DNA of 41,155 nucleotides, taken from contig JAIEMG010000171.1 of assembly GCA_019752375.1 (NCBI GenBank), positions 1 through 41,155 on the forward strand. The letters are read 5' to 3'. The notes under the pieces were generated by a model that saw only the letters and a list, made by a program, of their open reading frames with translations, searched no databases and was not told the origin of the DNA. Both the position numbers and the translations under genes were made by a program. Below, one piece after another: positions 7,734 through 15,842 of the stretch (positions are counted from its first letter, which is position 1; the number at the start of each line of letters is the position of its first letter). Origin of the DNA: Gemmataceae bacterium. GTDB taxonomy: Bacteria > Planctomycetota > Planctomycetia > Gemmatales > Gemmataceae.

Positions 7734-9518
7734 TTACTTCACATTGACGATATACGGCGTCGTCATCCACACCGGCTCGCTGCGCAGCCGCAGCAGGCCG
7801 TCCACGGTCTTGAGCTGCTTGGACAGCTCGGGCATGTCGCGAAGCAGGGCGGCCAGGCCCATCGATAGCCGTTCATCAGCGCCCTTGGGGTCGAGCAGCG
7901 TGTCGAGGAACGTCTTTGGCTTTGGCAGGATGAGCAATTCCATCTCGCCCTTACTATTGGAAGCGTCCTTGGCGGCCTGGATGGCGTCGTCCAGCGTGCC
8001 CAGCTCGTCGATCAGGCCGACTTCCTTGGCCTGCCGGCCCGTCCAGACGCGGCCGCCGGCCAGCTTCTCCAGCTCGGCGCGGGTCATGGTCTTGCCGGCC
8101 TTCTTGCGGCCTTCCAGCGCCTTGGTCAGGAACTGATCGTAGACGTCGTCGATCAACGCGGTCATGGCCTTGCGCTCGCTGGCGCTGAACGGCGTCGAAC
8201 TCGACATCATGCCGGAGTTGGCGCCGCGGTTGATGACCTCTGTCTTCAGGCCGACCTTGTCCTCCAGTTCGCCCAGCACCAGCTTCATGCCGAAGACGCC
8301 GATGCTGCCAGTCAAGGTGCCGGGCTCGGCGTAGATCTTCTGGCCGGCCATGCAGATGTAGTATCCGCCGCTGGCCGCGGTGTCGGACATGCTGGCGATG
8401 ATCGGCTTCTTGCAGCGCTTCAGCTCCGCCCAGATCAGGTCGCTGGCCAGGGCCGAGCCGCCGGGACTGTCGACGCGCAGCACGATCGCCTTGACCGTCT
8501 TGTCGTTCTCGGCCTGGCGGATGGCCTCGACCATCGTGGTCGAGCCCACCACGTCGCCGCCGAACAGGCTGTTGCCGCCCTTGCCGGTCGTGATCGGGCC
8601 GACGGCATAGATCACTGCGATCTTCGGCTTGGTCGATTCCTTCGGTGTCGGCGGCTTGAGCAACTTCATCATCAGCGCGAACGGGTTGGACGTGTCGAGG
8701 TCGTCCGCCTTGGCCTGGGCGTAGTTGCGCTTGACGACGACGCGCTCGGCATCGAGCACCGTCTTCATCGTGTCCTGGAAGCCGTCCGCATAGGCGATGC
8801 GATCGACCAGGCCCAGCTCCTTTGCCTTCTTGGCCGTGTAGGGGCCTTCGTCGATGATCTTGCGCACCTGCTCCGGAGTGAACTTCTTGCCGGCGCGGAA
8901 CTGCACGATGGCGCCGACATAGCTCTTGTCGTAGAAGTCTTCGAGGATGCTCTCGTAGTTCTTGCGCACCTCGGGGCTCATCTTGTTGAGGATGAATGGC
9001 TCGACGGCGCCCTTGAAATCGCCGACCTTGAGCGCATCGGCCTTGATGCCGAGCTTGTCGAGCAGGCCCTTGAAGAACGTGACCTCGATCTGCATGCCGG
9101 TCAGCATCAGCCAGCCGGATTCGGGCAGGGCGATCTCGTCACAGGCCAGGGCAATCATGTAATCCTTGCTCTCGCCCGATTCGATGAAGGCAAACGCCTT
9201 CTTGCCGCTGGTGCGGAAGTCGATGATGGCCCGGCGCAACTCGTCCACTTTGCCCCAGCCGATGTGCAGGCCGTCGAGCTGGAGATACAGCGCCTGGATG
9301 TCCTTGTCGGCCTTGGCCTTCTTGATGCGGTCGAGCTTGCCGCGAAAGTTCTCCATGCCGGTCCCGAACAGCGGGTTTTCGGGGATCGGCGCCTCGTCCA
9401 GATCGCCGCTGAGCTTGATGTGGGCCACGTTGGCGACCGCCTTGTCGGCCGCATGGGCCGGCACGGCAAGGAAAACGATCATCAGCGCGGACGCCCAGAA
9501 CCAGGGTCGAGCTTTCAT
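7734..9518 (-). CDS. sppA: Signal peptide peptidase SppA, long (67K) type
   Basis: Protease IV, a membrane-associated or periplasmic serine protease that degrades leftover signal peptides. The 594-residue length fits the tandem-domain form. An N-terminal signal sequence (MKARPWFWASALMIVFLAVPAHA) is visible. The N-terminal half carries the general-base lysine in GDFKGAVEPF (Lys169). The C-terminal half carries the nucleophile in DTAASGGYYI (Ser383), preceded by VDSPGGS and followed by the conserved TLTGSIGVFG block. The lysine/serine dyad is therefore split across the two domains, as in E. coli SppA. The start at 9518 has GGGAGA seven bases upstream. It is divergent from the DUF11 gene at 9661, with a 142-bp shared promoter region. 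All key residues are present. Confidence 0.95.
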   Translation of the reverse strand: MKARPWFWASALMIVFLAVPAHAADKAVANVAHIKLSGDLDEAPIPENPLFGTGMENFRGKLDRIKKAKADKDIQALYLQLDGLHIGWGKVDELRRAIIDFRTSGKKAFAFIESGESKDYMIALACDEIALPESGWLMLTGMQIEVTFFKGLLDKLGIKADALKVGDFKGAVEPFILNKMSPEVRKNYESILEDFYDKSYVGAIVQFRAGKKFTPEQVRKIIDEGPYTAKKAKELGLVDRIAYADGFQDTMKTVLDAERVVVKRNYAQAKADDLDTSNPFALMMKLLKPPTPKESTKPKIAVIYAVGPITTGKGGNSLFGGDVVGSTTMVEAIRQAENDKTVKAIVLRVDSPGGSALASDLIWAELKRCKKPIIASMSDTAASGGYYICMAGQKIYAEPGTLTGSIGVFGMKLVLGELEDKVGLKTEVINRGANSGMMSSSTPFSASERKAMTALIDDVYDQFLTKALEGRKKAGKTMTRAELEKLAGGRVWTGRQAKEVGLIDELGTLDDAIQAAKDASNSKGEMELLILPKPKTFLDTLLDPKGADERLSMGLAALLRDMPELSKQLKTVDGLLRLRSEPVWMTTPYIVNVK

Positions 9519-9660
9519 GCGTATCTCCCGAAAAATGACGAATGTGCGGGACAGATGGGATCTGCCGGAGTCTAGGGGAACCGGGAAAGGGTGTCAAGGC
9601 GACGGACCACCCGCCGCTTGCGGCGTAGCACCTCGGTAGACGGCGCCGAGGGAAACCGTT

Positions 9661-11478
9661 ATGACGACGGTGCCGTTGTCGAAGACGCCGACGGCGCCGT
9701 CTGGGCAGTCTGGCGAAAGACTCGGGGCACGAAAACGGCTTGTTTTCCGCAAGACAATCGCCCTGCCGGCAGGTGAGAATGCGACGGGGAAACTGGTTGC
9801 GCGAGTGAGCAAGAGACCGATGACCGCACGCCAACGGTCGCTATTTGTGGCATTGTTGCTGAGCGTCGTCAGTGTGGAGGCCGCCATGGTCCTGCACTGG
9901 GGACACGTCTCGTGGGCCGGATCGCGCCCCGTCACCGCGCGCACGGCCCAGCAGGTGACGCCGGAACCTCCGCTGGCCGGAGCGCCGCTCCCCGTGCCTG
10001 CACCACCCGCCGAACCGCCCGCGCCGGCAGGCTCGGCCAATCCCGCCGACCCGCCGACGCCCGTGGTCAAGTTGCGCGTCCGTGTGCCCGTTACCGTCGG
10101 CGCCGGCGCGGAGATTGAATATCGCATCTGCGTCGAGAACTGCTCGCAGGCCGACGCGCATCACGTCGTGGTGCGCAACCCGTTGCCGGCCAATGCTCAG
10201 TTCGTCCGCGCCACGCCGGAGCCGTCGTCGCGCGAACCGGAGATCACCTGGCAGCTCGGCACCCTGGCGGCCTGCAGCTGCAAGGAGCTGGTCTTGGTCC
10301 TGACCCCGACCGGCGCCGGCGACGTGACGAGCTGTGCCCGCGTCCAGTTCGAGCACGGCCAGTGCGTGACTACGCGCATTGCCCGACCGAACCTGACCGT
10401 GCGCAAGTGCGGTCCGGCGCAGGCAGTCCTTTACGACAACCTCAGCTTTCAGATTGAAGTACGCAACACTGGCGGCGCGCCCGCGACGGGCGTCGTCGTC
10501 ACCGACACGCTTCCCGACGGCCTCGAGCATTCCGGCGGCAAGAACGTGCTGACGTGGGACCTGGGCACACTGGCGCCGGGCGCCAGCAAGTGCCTTGAGT
10601 ACCAGGCCATCGCCAAGAAGGCCGGCCGGCTGTGCAACACGGCAGTCGTCACCGCCACAGGCGGCGCACGCGCCGAGAGTGAAAGCTGCGTGGTGATCGG
10701 CGAAGCCCGCCTGGAGCTGGAGAAGCGAGGTCCGGATCGCCGGTTCGTCACCCGTCCCGCCACCTATGCCATCACCGTCCACAATCCCGGCACATCGCCG
10801 GCCACCAACGTCGTCATTACCGATCTCGTGCCCGCTGGTGCCGCCGTCGTCAGCATCGGCGAGGGCGGCCGGCAAGTCGGCGCCAATCAGGTGCAGTGGG
10901 CACTGGGCACATTGCCGCCCGGAGCGCGGCGCACGGTGCAGATCGTCCTTGGCATGAAGGAGCCCGGCGAGATCGTCAATCGCGCGACGGCGGCAGCGGA
11001 CCGCGGACTGACGGCCCAGGCCGAGATCAAGACGCTCTTCGAGGGCGCCACCGGCCTGACCGCCGACGTGGACGTGAAGGACAACCCGCTCGAAGTTGGT
11101 GCCGAGACGCGTTACGTCATCACGGTCATCAACCAGGGCGCCATTCAGGCGACCAAGGTGCAAGTGATCGCCACGGTGCCCGAGCAGCTGGCCATCGTCA
11201 GTGCCAGGGGACCGTCCAATCACCAGGTCGCCGGCCAGCAGGTGATCTTCGAGGCGCTGCCCGCGATCCAGTCGCGGACCGAGGTGAAGTACGAGATCGT
11301 CGTCAAGGCGCTGCGGCCGGGCGACGTGCGCTTCAAGATCGACGTCAGCGCTGACCAGCTTCCCACTGGCCCGGTGCATCGCGAGCAAAGCACAACCATC
11401 TACGCCGACGCGCCGCCACCGCCGCCGGCAACCCGCCTGGAACCACCACAAGCGATACCGCAGCGGCAGTTAAAGTAA
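9661..11478 (+). CDS. DUF11 repeat protein, membrane-anchored
   Basis: A 605-residue envelope protein. The start at 9661 has GAGGG eight bases ahead; ATG at 9820 is an alternative that would leave the membrane segment nearer the N-terminus. One hydrophobic helix (about 61-79) follows a basic cytoplasmic stretch. A Pro/Ala-rich linker (about 100-135) leads to four DUF11 immunoglobulin-like repeats at about 137-240, 243-345, 350-458 and 466-582. The first three carry the family signature LGTL near their ends (QLGTLAAC, DLGTLAPG, ALGTLPPG). The first two repeats hold several cysteines that could form disulfides. DUF11 proteins are common planctomycete surface proteins, probably structural or adhesive; no catalytic motif is visible. 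An R2 composite repeat begins 17 bases after the stop. Confidence 0.88.
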   Translation: MTTVPLSKTPTAPSGQSGERLGARKRLVFRKTIALPAGENATGKLVARVSKRPMTARQRSLFVALLLSVVSVEAAMVLHWGHVSWAGSRPVTARTAQQVTPEPPLAGAPLPVPAPPAEPPAPAGSANPADPPTPVVKLRVRVPVTVGAGAEIEYRICVENCSQADAHHVVVRNPLPANAQFVRATPEPSSREPEITWQLGTLAACSCKELVLVLTPTGAGDVTSCARVQFEHGQCVTTRIARPNLTVRKCGPAQAVLYDNLSFQIEVRNTGGAPATGVVVTDTLPDGLEHSGGKNVLTWDLGTLAPGASKCLEYQAIAKKAGRLCNTAVVTATGGARAESESCVVIGEARLELEKRGPDRRFVTRPATYAITVHNPGTSPATNVVITDLVPAGAAVVSIGEGGRQVGANQVQWALGTLPPGARRTVQIVLGMKEPGEIVNRATAAADRGLTAQAEIKTLFEGATGLTADVDVKDNPLEVGAETRYVITVINQGAIQATKVQVIATVPEQLAIVSARGPSNHQVAGQQVIFEALPAIQSRTEVKYEIVVKALRPGDVRFKIDVSADQLPTGPVHREQSTTIYADAPPPPPATRLEPPQAIPQRQLK

Positions 11479-11494
11479 CCCTGACGCGGAACAC

Positions 11495-11758
11495 GGCGAG
11501 CGGGGGGCGTTAGCCCCCTGAGGGAATGCACGATCGCTTGTCCGGCGAGCGGGGGCGTTAGCCGAGTTAGGATCCGCGCAAGAATCACTTGTGCAATTCC
11601 TGTAGGACGGATTTCCAATCCGTCCGGGTTTCTCTGGACGGATTGGAAATCCGTCCTACGTGCAATTGTTCAACTTATTGTTACGCGGCTCCTTAGCCCC
11701 GTGAGGAACTACACAGAGATCGTATGGTGCCTCAGGGGGCTAACGCCCCCCGCTCGCC
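11495..11758. repeat. Nested composite repeat: R2 outside, R3 inside
   Basis: 29-bp ends at 11495-11523 and 11730-11758 are perfect reverse complements (family R2, core GGGGGCGTTAGCCCCC). Inside are a shortened R2 copy at 11544-11563 and a degenerate one near 11675-11706. In the middle an R3 pair, 11602-11625 and 11636-11659, forms a perfect 24-bp stem around a ten-base loop. Each R3 arm is itself palindromic (GGACGGATT, TCC, AATCCGTCC). The element fills the whole gap between the DUF11 and SGNH genes. Confidence 0.9.
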
Positions 11759-11840
11759 ACTGAAGACCGCGCCAGAGCGCAAGTTCGTACAATACCTCCC
11801 CGGACAAGGGCCCTCACCCACCTGCCTAAGAGGATTCCCC

Positions 11841-13052
11841 ATGCGTCGTGCCATCGTCACCGTTTGCACTTCCCTCGTTACACTCTCCCTGCTCCACGCC
11901 GCGGACGATGCCACGCTCATCGACGGCTTCGATCAGCTGAAATACCGGGCCCTCAACGACAAGTCCAAGGCCGAGCTGGTTGACGGCAAGTTTGGCAAGG
12001 CGGTCAAGTTCACATTCCCCGACAAGTGTCAAAACGCCTTCTTTACCAGCAACACCCGCGGCAGCGCGGCCTGGGACGACGCGGCCGGCTTCTCCTTCTG
12101 GGTCAAGGGCGATGGCTCCGATCACTTCGGCGGGCTCCAGTTCATCTACAACGAAGACTTCTCCGTCCGCTACGACTACATGTTCCCCATCAAGAACACG
12201 GAATGGACGAAGATCAGCGTCGCCTGGAGCGACCTGGTTCCGGTGCTGCCGGGCGCGAAATCGCACCTGCTCGATCCCAAGGGGACGAACAAGCCGTCGA
12301 AGCTCTCTGCCCTGTGGATTGGCAAGTGGTGGTACTGGCGCGACTACGCACCGCACTCCTTCACCCTGGACGAGATGCGCCTGGAGAAGTCCATCGAGCG
12401 CGAAAAGGTCGCTCTGCCCGACGGCGCTCCGCTGGCACGCACCCTGGCGAAGCTGAAGGAAGGCAAGCCGATCACCATCGTGACGATGGGCGATTCGCTG
12501 ACCGACACGCAGCACTCGGCCAATCGCCAGGTGGTGTGGCCGGCCCTGCTGCAAAAGCAGATCAAGGACAAGTACAAATCGGACGTGACGGTCATCAACC
12601 CAGCCATCGGTGGGACGCAGCTTCGACAGGGGCTGGTGTTGATCCCCCGCTGGCAGGCCCAGGCGCCAGAGCCCGACCTGGTGACGATCTGCTATGGCTT
12701 CAACGACTGGGACTCGGGCATGCGCGGCGAGCAGTTTGCCGAGACCTACCGCGACGCCATCGACCGCGTCCGCCGCACGACGAAGGGCAAGTCCGACGTG
12801 CTGATCCTGACGACGCTGCCCGCCGTCGAGCGCTGGACGACGATGGCGGAGATGGGCGACGCCTGTCGCAAGGCCGCCAAGGACCGCGGCGCCGGCCTGG
12901 CCGACACGGAGCACGCCTTCAAGACCGCGGGCAAAGACGACAAGGAACGCCTTTATTCCAAGGACAAAGTTCACCTGAGTGCAACAGGGCATGAAGTGAT
13001 GGCGCGGACCGTGCTGGAGGCGATCGAAGCGTCGAAGCGCGCCGAGAAGTAA
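11841..13052 (+). CDS. Exported SGNH/GDSL-type hydrolase with N-terminal beta domain
   Basis: 403 residues. ATG at 11841 follows AGAGGA by six bases and opens a signal peptide (about 1-21, ending LHAADD). Residues 25-185 form a beta-rich, possibly carbohydrate-binding domain like those in front of planctomycete esterases. Residues 210-395 are an SGNH hydrolase with block I GDSLTD (Ser219), block II glycine in IGGTQ, block III GFND (Asn288) and block V DKVHLS (Asp375, His378). The expected role is extracytoplasmic ester hydrolysis, for example polysaccharide deacetylation; the substrate is inferred, not shown. In-frame sequence upstream of 11841 translates an R2 repeat and is rejected. It is convergent with the glycosyltransferase ending at 13154. 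Confidence 0.9.
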   Translation: MRRAIVTVCTSLVTLSLLHAADDATLIDGFDQLKYRALNDKSKAELVDGKFGKAVKFTFPDKCQNAFFTSNTRGSAAWDDAAGFSFWVKGDGSDHFGGLQFIYNEDFSVRYDYMFPIKNTEWTKISVAWSDLVPVLPGAKSHLLDPKGTNKPSKLSALWIGKWWYWRDYAPHSFTLDEMRLEKSIEREKVALPDGAPLARTLAKLKEGKPITIVTMGDSLTDTQHSANRQVVWPALLQKQIKDKYKSDVTVINPAIGGTQLRQGLVLIPRWQAQAPEPDLVTICYGFNDWDSGMRGEQFAETYRDAIDRVRRTTKGKSDVLILTTLPAVERWTTMAEMGDACRKAAKDRGAGLADTEHAFKTAGKDDKERLYSKDKVHLSATGHEVMARTVLEAIEASKRAEK

Positions 13053-13090
13053 TCGCGGGCGCCGAACATGGTTCGGAGGTCAAAGGTGAA

Positions 13091-13172
13091 GGCGAGCGGG
13101 GGGGCGTTAGCCCCCTGAGGAACCGTGCAGAGAACGTGTATTCCCTCAGGGGGCTAACGCCCCCCGCTGGCC
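13091..13172. repeat. R2 inverted pair between convergent genes
   Basis: Two R2 arms, 13091-13120 and 13144-13172, face each other around a 23-base spacer. The left arm carries one extra G. The pair lies between the ends of two convergent genes and could act as a two-way transcription barrier. The right arm extends into the glycosyltransferase gene. Confidence 0.85.
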
Positions 13173-14197
13173 GGACAAACGGCATCCCTGGTGCAACGCA
13201 CCGCCACCAGATTTCCCGCAAACTGCCGCGTCGTCCGGCCCCAATCGTATCGTCGCGCCAGCGCGGCACATGCCTGGGCATCGCCGAAGCGCAGCGCCAG
13301 CTCCACCGCGATCGACAGGTCTTCGTGCAGCGCCCCCGTCTGCGGTGGTTCCAGGATGTCGCTCGGTCCGGGCACCGGATAGGCTGCCACCGGCACGCCA
13401 CTGGCCAGCGCTTCCAGGATCACCAGACCGAATGTGTCGGTGCGGCTGGGAAAGACCACCACGTCCGCGTTCGCATACGCGGTCGCCAGCGCTTCGCCGG
13501 ACAGCGAACCGAGGAAGACCACGTCGCGATGGCGTCGCTCCAGCTCGCGGCGCAGCGGACCGTCACCAACCACATAGCGCGTGCCTTGGCCTTTCAATGC
13601 AAAGAACGCATCGAGGTTCTTCTCGCGCGACAGCCGGCCGACGTACATCGCAATTGGCCGATGCGCTTCCGGAAAAGCGCGCTCCCTCGGATGGAACAGG
13701 TCCATGTCCACGCCGCGCGACCAGCGGACGATGCGATTGCGAAAACCATATGTGCGCAGCTCCTGTTCCAGCGTCGGCGTGGAGACCATCACCGCCTCGG
13801 CCGGCCGGTGGAACCAGCGCAGCGCTGCATGGCCCCACGACAGCGGCAGTCCGAGATAGGCGTTGAGGTACTCGGGAAAACGCGTGTGGTACGACGTCGT
13901 GAAACGCAACGCGTGAACGACACAATAACGCCGCACCTGGTTGCCGATCGGTCCTTCGGTGGCCATGTGGATCGCGTCCGGCGCAAAGCCGCGGACGATC
14001 GCCGCCACGCGCCGCATCGAGGGCAGTGCCAGCCGAATCTCGGGGTAGACGATGCTGGAAACATTGGGAAACAGGGCAGGGTGGACGACCCGGACGGCAT
14101 GGCCGAACCGCTGCAGCTCGCGAACGGTGGTGGACAGCGTGCGCACCACGCCGTTGACCTGCGGCAGCCAGGCGTCGGTGGCGAGGAGGAGCCTCAT
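13154..14197 (-). CDS. Glycosyltransferase family 4 (GT-B), SqdX/PimB/MgtA-like
   Basis: 347 residues. ATG at 14197 gives the usual family opening, RLLLATDAWLPQVNGVVRTL, followed by the VYPEIRLALP block; longer in-frame sequence upstream is non-conserved and crosses repeat DNA. The second Rossmann half shows SRGVDMDLFHP, YVGRLSREKN, GDGPLRRELE and the nucleotide-sugar E-x7-E-type block in SRTDTFGLVILEALASGVP. The expected reaction is transfer of a sugar, often mannose or a related hexose, from a nucleotide donor to a lipid or glycan at the cytoplasmic membrane; donor and acceptor are unknown. The last eight codons and the TAG stop lie inside an R2 repeat arm, so the native C-terminus has probably been replaced. 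Confidence 0.88.
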   Translation of the reverse strand: MRLLLATDAWLPQVNGVVRTLSTTVRELQRFGHAVRVVHPALFPNVSSIVYPEIRLALPSMRRVAAIVRGFAPDAIHMATEGPIGNQVRRYCVVHALRFTTSYHTRFPEYLNAYLGLPLSWGHAALRWFHRPAEAVMVSTPTLEQELRTYGFRNRIVRWSRGVDMDLFHPRERAFPEAHRPIAMYVGRLSREKNLDAFFALKGQGTRYVVGDGPLRRELERRHRDVVFLGSLSGEALATAYANADVVVFPSRTDTFGLVILEALASGVPVAAYPVPGPSDILEPPQTGALHEDLSIAVELALRFGDAQACAALARRYDWGRTTRQFAGNLVAVRCTRDAVCPASGGR

Positions 14198-14266
14198 GGG
14201 GAGATCATGAAAGGCGAACGTGAAGGAGCGAAAGCGATTCCGTGAAAAGCGGGCAAAATCAAACAC

Positions 14267-14300
14267 GCCCCCGGCGGTGCTGTTCCTCACTGCCGGGGGC
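14267..14300. terminator. GC-rich hairpin upstream of the glycosyltransferase
   Basis: GCCCCCGGCGGTG at 14267-14279 pairs with 14288-14300, a 13-bp stem with one G:T and an eight-base loop. It lies 70-100 bases ahead of the start at 14197. It may end transcription from the minus-strand gene that stops at 14580, or lie in the leader. There is no T-tract. Confidence 0.4.
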
Positions 14301-14461
14301 GAAAGGCGCGATGGCGTCGTCCCTGACGCGTTCGAGCCTCGGTGCAACGGAGAGTCATGCGGCGATGCCCCATCTATATCGGCTCGACGTGTCGCGGAGA
14401 TTATGAAGCCGGGGTGAAGGATGACGGGGCCGAATGGAACGCGAATTCGCACGGCAAGTTT

Positions 14462-14526
14462 GTAGGGTCCGCTGTGCGGACCAGCCACCCGGTTACCGTG
14501 TGATTGGTCCGCACAGCGGACCCTAC
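14462..14526. repeat. R4 inverted pair
   Basis: Arms at 14462-14483 and 14505-14526 match perfectly over 22 bp around a 21-base spacer. Each arm contains its own short hairpin (GGTCCGC, TGT, GCGGACC). It sits in the 382-bp gap 14198-14579, in which I see no gene. Confidence 0.9.
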
Positions 14527-14579
14527 GAAGACTTCAATGTCCGGCCGCATTCGTCAGGCGATGTCGAGTTCCGGACTCG

Positions 14580-15083
14580 TCATGGCTTGGAAAAGAGCAC
14601 CTTGCCGTTCTCGTCGAGCATTTCAAACATCGGCCCGCCGTCATCGACCGTGAGGCGAATCCGTGCTCTGCCTTGCGGATCACACAGCAAGAGTTGCGAG
14701 GTCTTGTCCGTCGCCCGTAAGGCGGCCGACCCAGCTCCCTTCCGGTTGAAAAACGTCAGCCCCTCCCCATCACCAACGATGGACAGCGCGATTCGATCTC
14801 GACCTTCGTCATCCAACAGTTCTAGCCTTCGCCACTTCCCGTCCGTTAGCAATCGTCCGGCTCGCTTGCCGTCGGCTGTCACGAACCGGATCAACGATGT
14901 CTCTATGATCTTTGGGTCCGCCTTGGCGGGTACTTCCGGCTTCGGGGCGTCGGCGCCGGCGAGCACAAAGCCCCCTAAAGCTACCGCGAGAACGAGGCAC
15001 AGCCACCGTTGGCGACGCCCCTGCGCTTCGAGGGCCGCGACGCGTTCCGCCAACCCCGTCGTCGCCATCGTGTCTTCAGCCAT
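14580..15083 (-). CDS. Hypothetical single-pass protein with beta-repeat domain
   Basis: 167 residues. A short helical N-terminus (AERVAALEAQGRRQRW) precedes one membrane segment (about 28-43, LCLVLAVALGGFVLAG). A short linker leads to an outward-facing domain made of repeated short units of the type R-x-x-L-x-x-D-x-x-G-x-x-R-I-x-L (DDEGRDRIALS, DPQGRARIRLT, DENGKVLFSK). That spacing suggests a small beta-solenoid or layered beta structure, seen in the sequence but not matched to a named family. The start at 15083 has GGAG nine bases upstream. It is preceded on the same strand by another hypothetical gene ending at 15198. No function can be given. Confidence 0.65.
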   Translation of the reverse strand: MAEDTMATTGLAERVAALEAQGRRQRWLCLVLAVALGGFVLAGADAPKPEVPAKADPKIIETSLIRFVTADGKRAGRLLTDGKWRRLELLDDEGRDRIALSIVGDGEGLTFFNRKGAGSAALRATDKTSQLLLCDPQGRARIRLTVDDGGPMFEMLDENGKVLFSKP

Positions 15084-15197
15084 CGTGGAGGTCTCCGGTC
15101 GTTGACCAACCCGGCTCGACCAGCCCCGGCAAGGTTGTGCAGACCGAGCGGCTGATTGCGGGCGGGTTGATGCCCGGACCTACGACTCCGACCGCAG

Positions 15198-15692
15198 CTA
15201 ACGAACTCCTCCGCCGGCAAACACCGCGGGCGCCGGCGGCGGAGGAAAGCCCTTGAGTAGGGGTTTGTTTGACCACAAATGAATGTAAATGACACAGCGC
15301 GAAGCTGGGTCAAGAGATGCCGCGACTTTTCCTACCGATTGAATGAGCGCTGTCACCGATGTTTCCGGCTGCTCATACAATCTCACGTGAACTACCTTCA
15401 GTTCTCGTGCTGTTTTCGGCTCGTGCAGCATCTCCTTGATCCAGGGCCAGCGTTCTTCCGTTGGGCAGAATCGGACGAGAGGGGTTCCATCGGCAAAGAC
15501 ATCTATTACGCGAGACAGGCCTCGGTCACGATGGCTATCAAAGAACTGAGCGGCCATGTGGTCATCGGTCACGCGGATCGTCGCCCCGTGCCAGGCAAAC
15601 AGCCGGGAGTCGAACTCCGGGCAGGTCAGCCCCGGAAAGTAGCTGGAGAAGACAAGAATCCATTCGAGCACAGATTGGGTAGTCGCGCTCAT
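15198..15692 (-). CDS. Hypothetical protein
   Basis: I do not recognise this 164-residue protein. It begins with a helix (SVLEWILVFSSYF) and contains FADGTPLVRFCPTEERWPW, a pattern seen in small soluble alpha/beta proteins. It ends in a Pro/Ala/Gly-rich tail (PPPPAPAVFAGGGVR) that may be disordered or the result of drift at the 3' end. ATG at 15692 has a good ribosome site (GGAGAGG, seven bases away), which supports it as a real gene. It is preceded on the same strand by the surface-protein gene ending at 15843, with 150 bp between them and no terminator visible. Confidence 0.5.
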   Translation of the reverse strand: MSATTQSVLEWILVFSSYFPGLTCPEFDSRLFAWHGATIRVTDDHMAAQFFDSHRDRGLSRVIDVFADGTPLVRFCPTEERWPWIKEMLHEPKTARELKVVHVRLYEQPETSVTALIQSVGKVAASLDPASRCVIYIHLWSNKPLLKGFPPPPAPAVFAGGGVR

Positions 15693-15842
15693 CTACATCC
15701 TCTCCGATCAATGACGAGGTGTTGGCGCCTCGAAACACTTCGCTGCTCCAACATCCCAGGACTGTTCATCCACATCAGGCCGTGGGAATATGCCCTTGTC
15801 CAAGTCCATAACAACGACGGAAGCCGGAAATAGCGGGGACCG

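Noticed and set aside
9841..11451. 536-codon minus-strand frame opposite the DUF11 gene
   Set aside because: Mirror of the DUF11 repeats, with Asp/Gly/Arg-rich sequence and no domain.
11495..11758. Insertion sequence with transposase
   Set aside because: The inverted ends are only 264 bp apart and enclose no gene.
14198..14488. 97-codon N-terminal extension of the GT4 glycosyltransferase
   Set aside because: It runs through a hairpin and R4 repeat DNA; the conserved GT4 opening begins at 14197.
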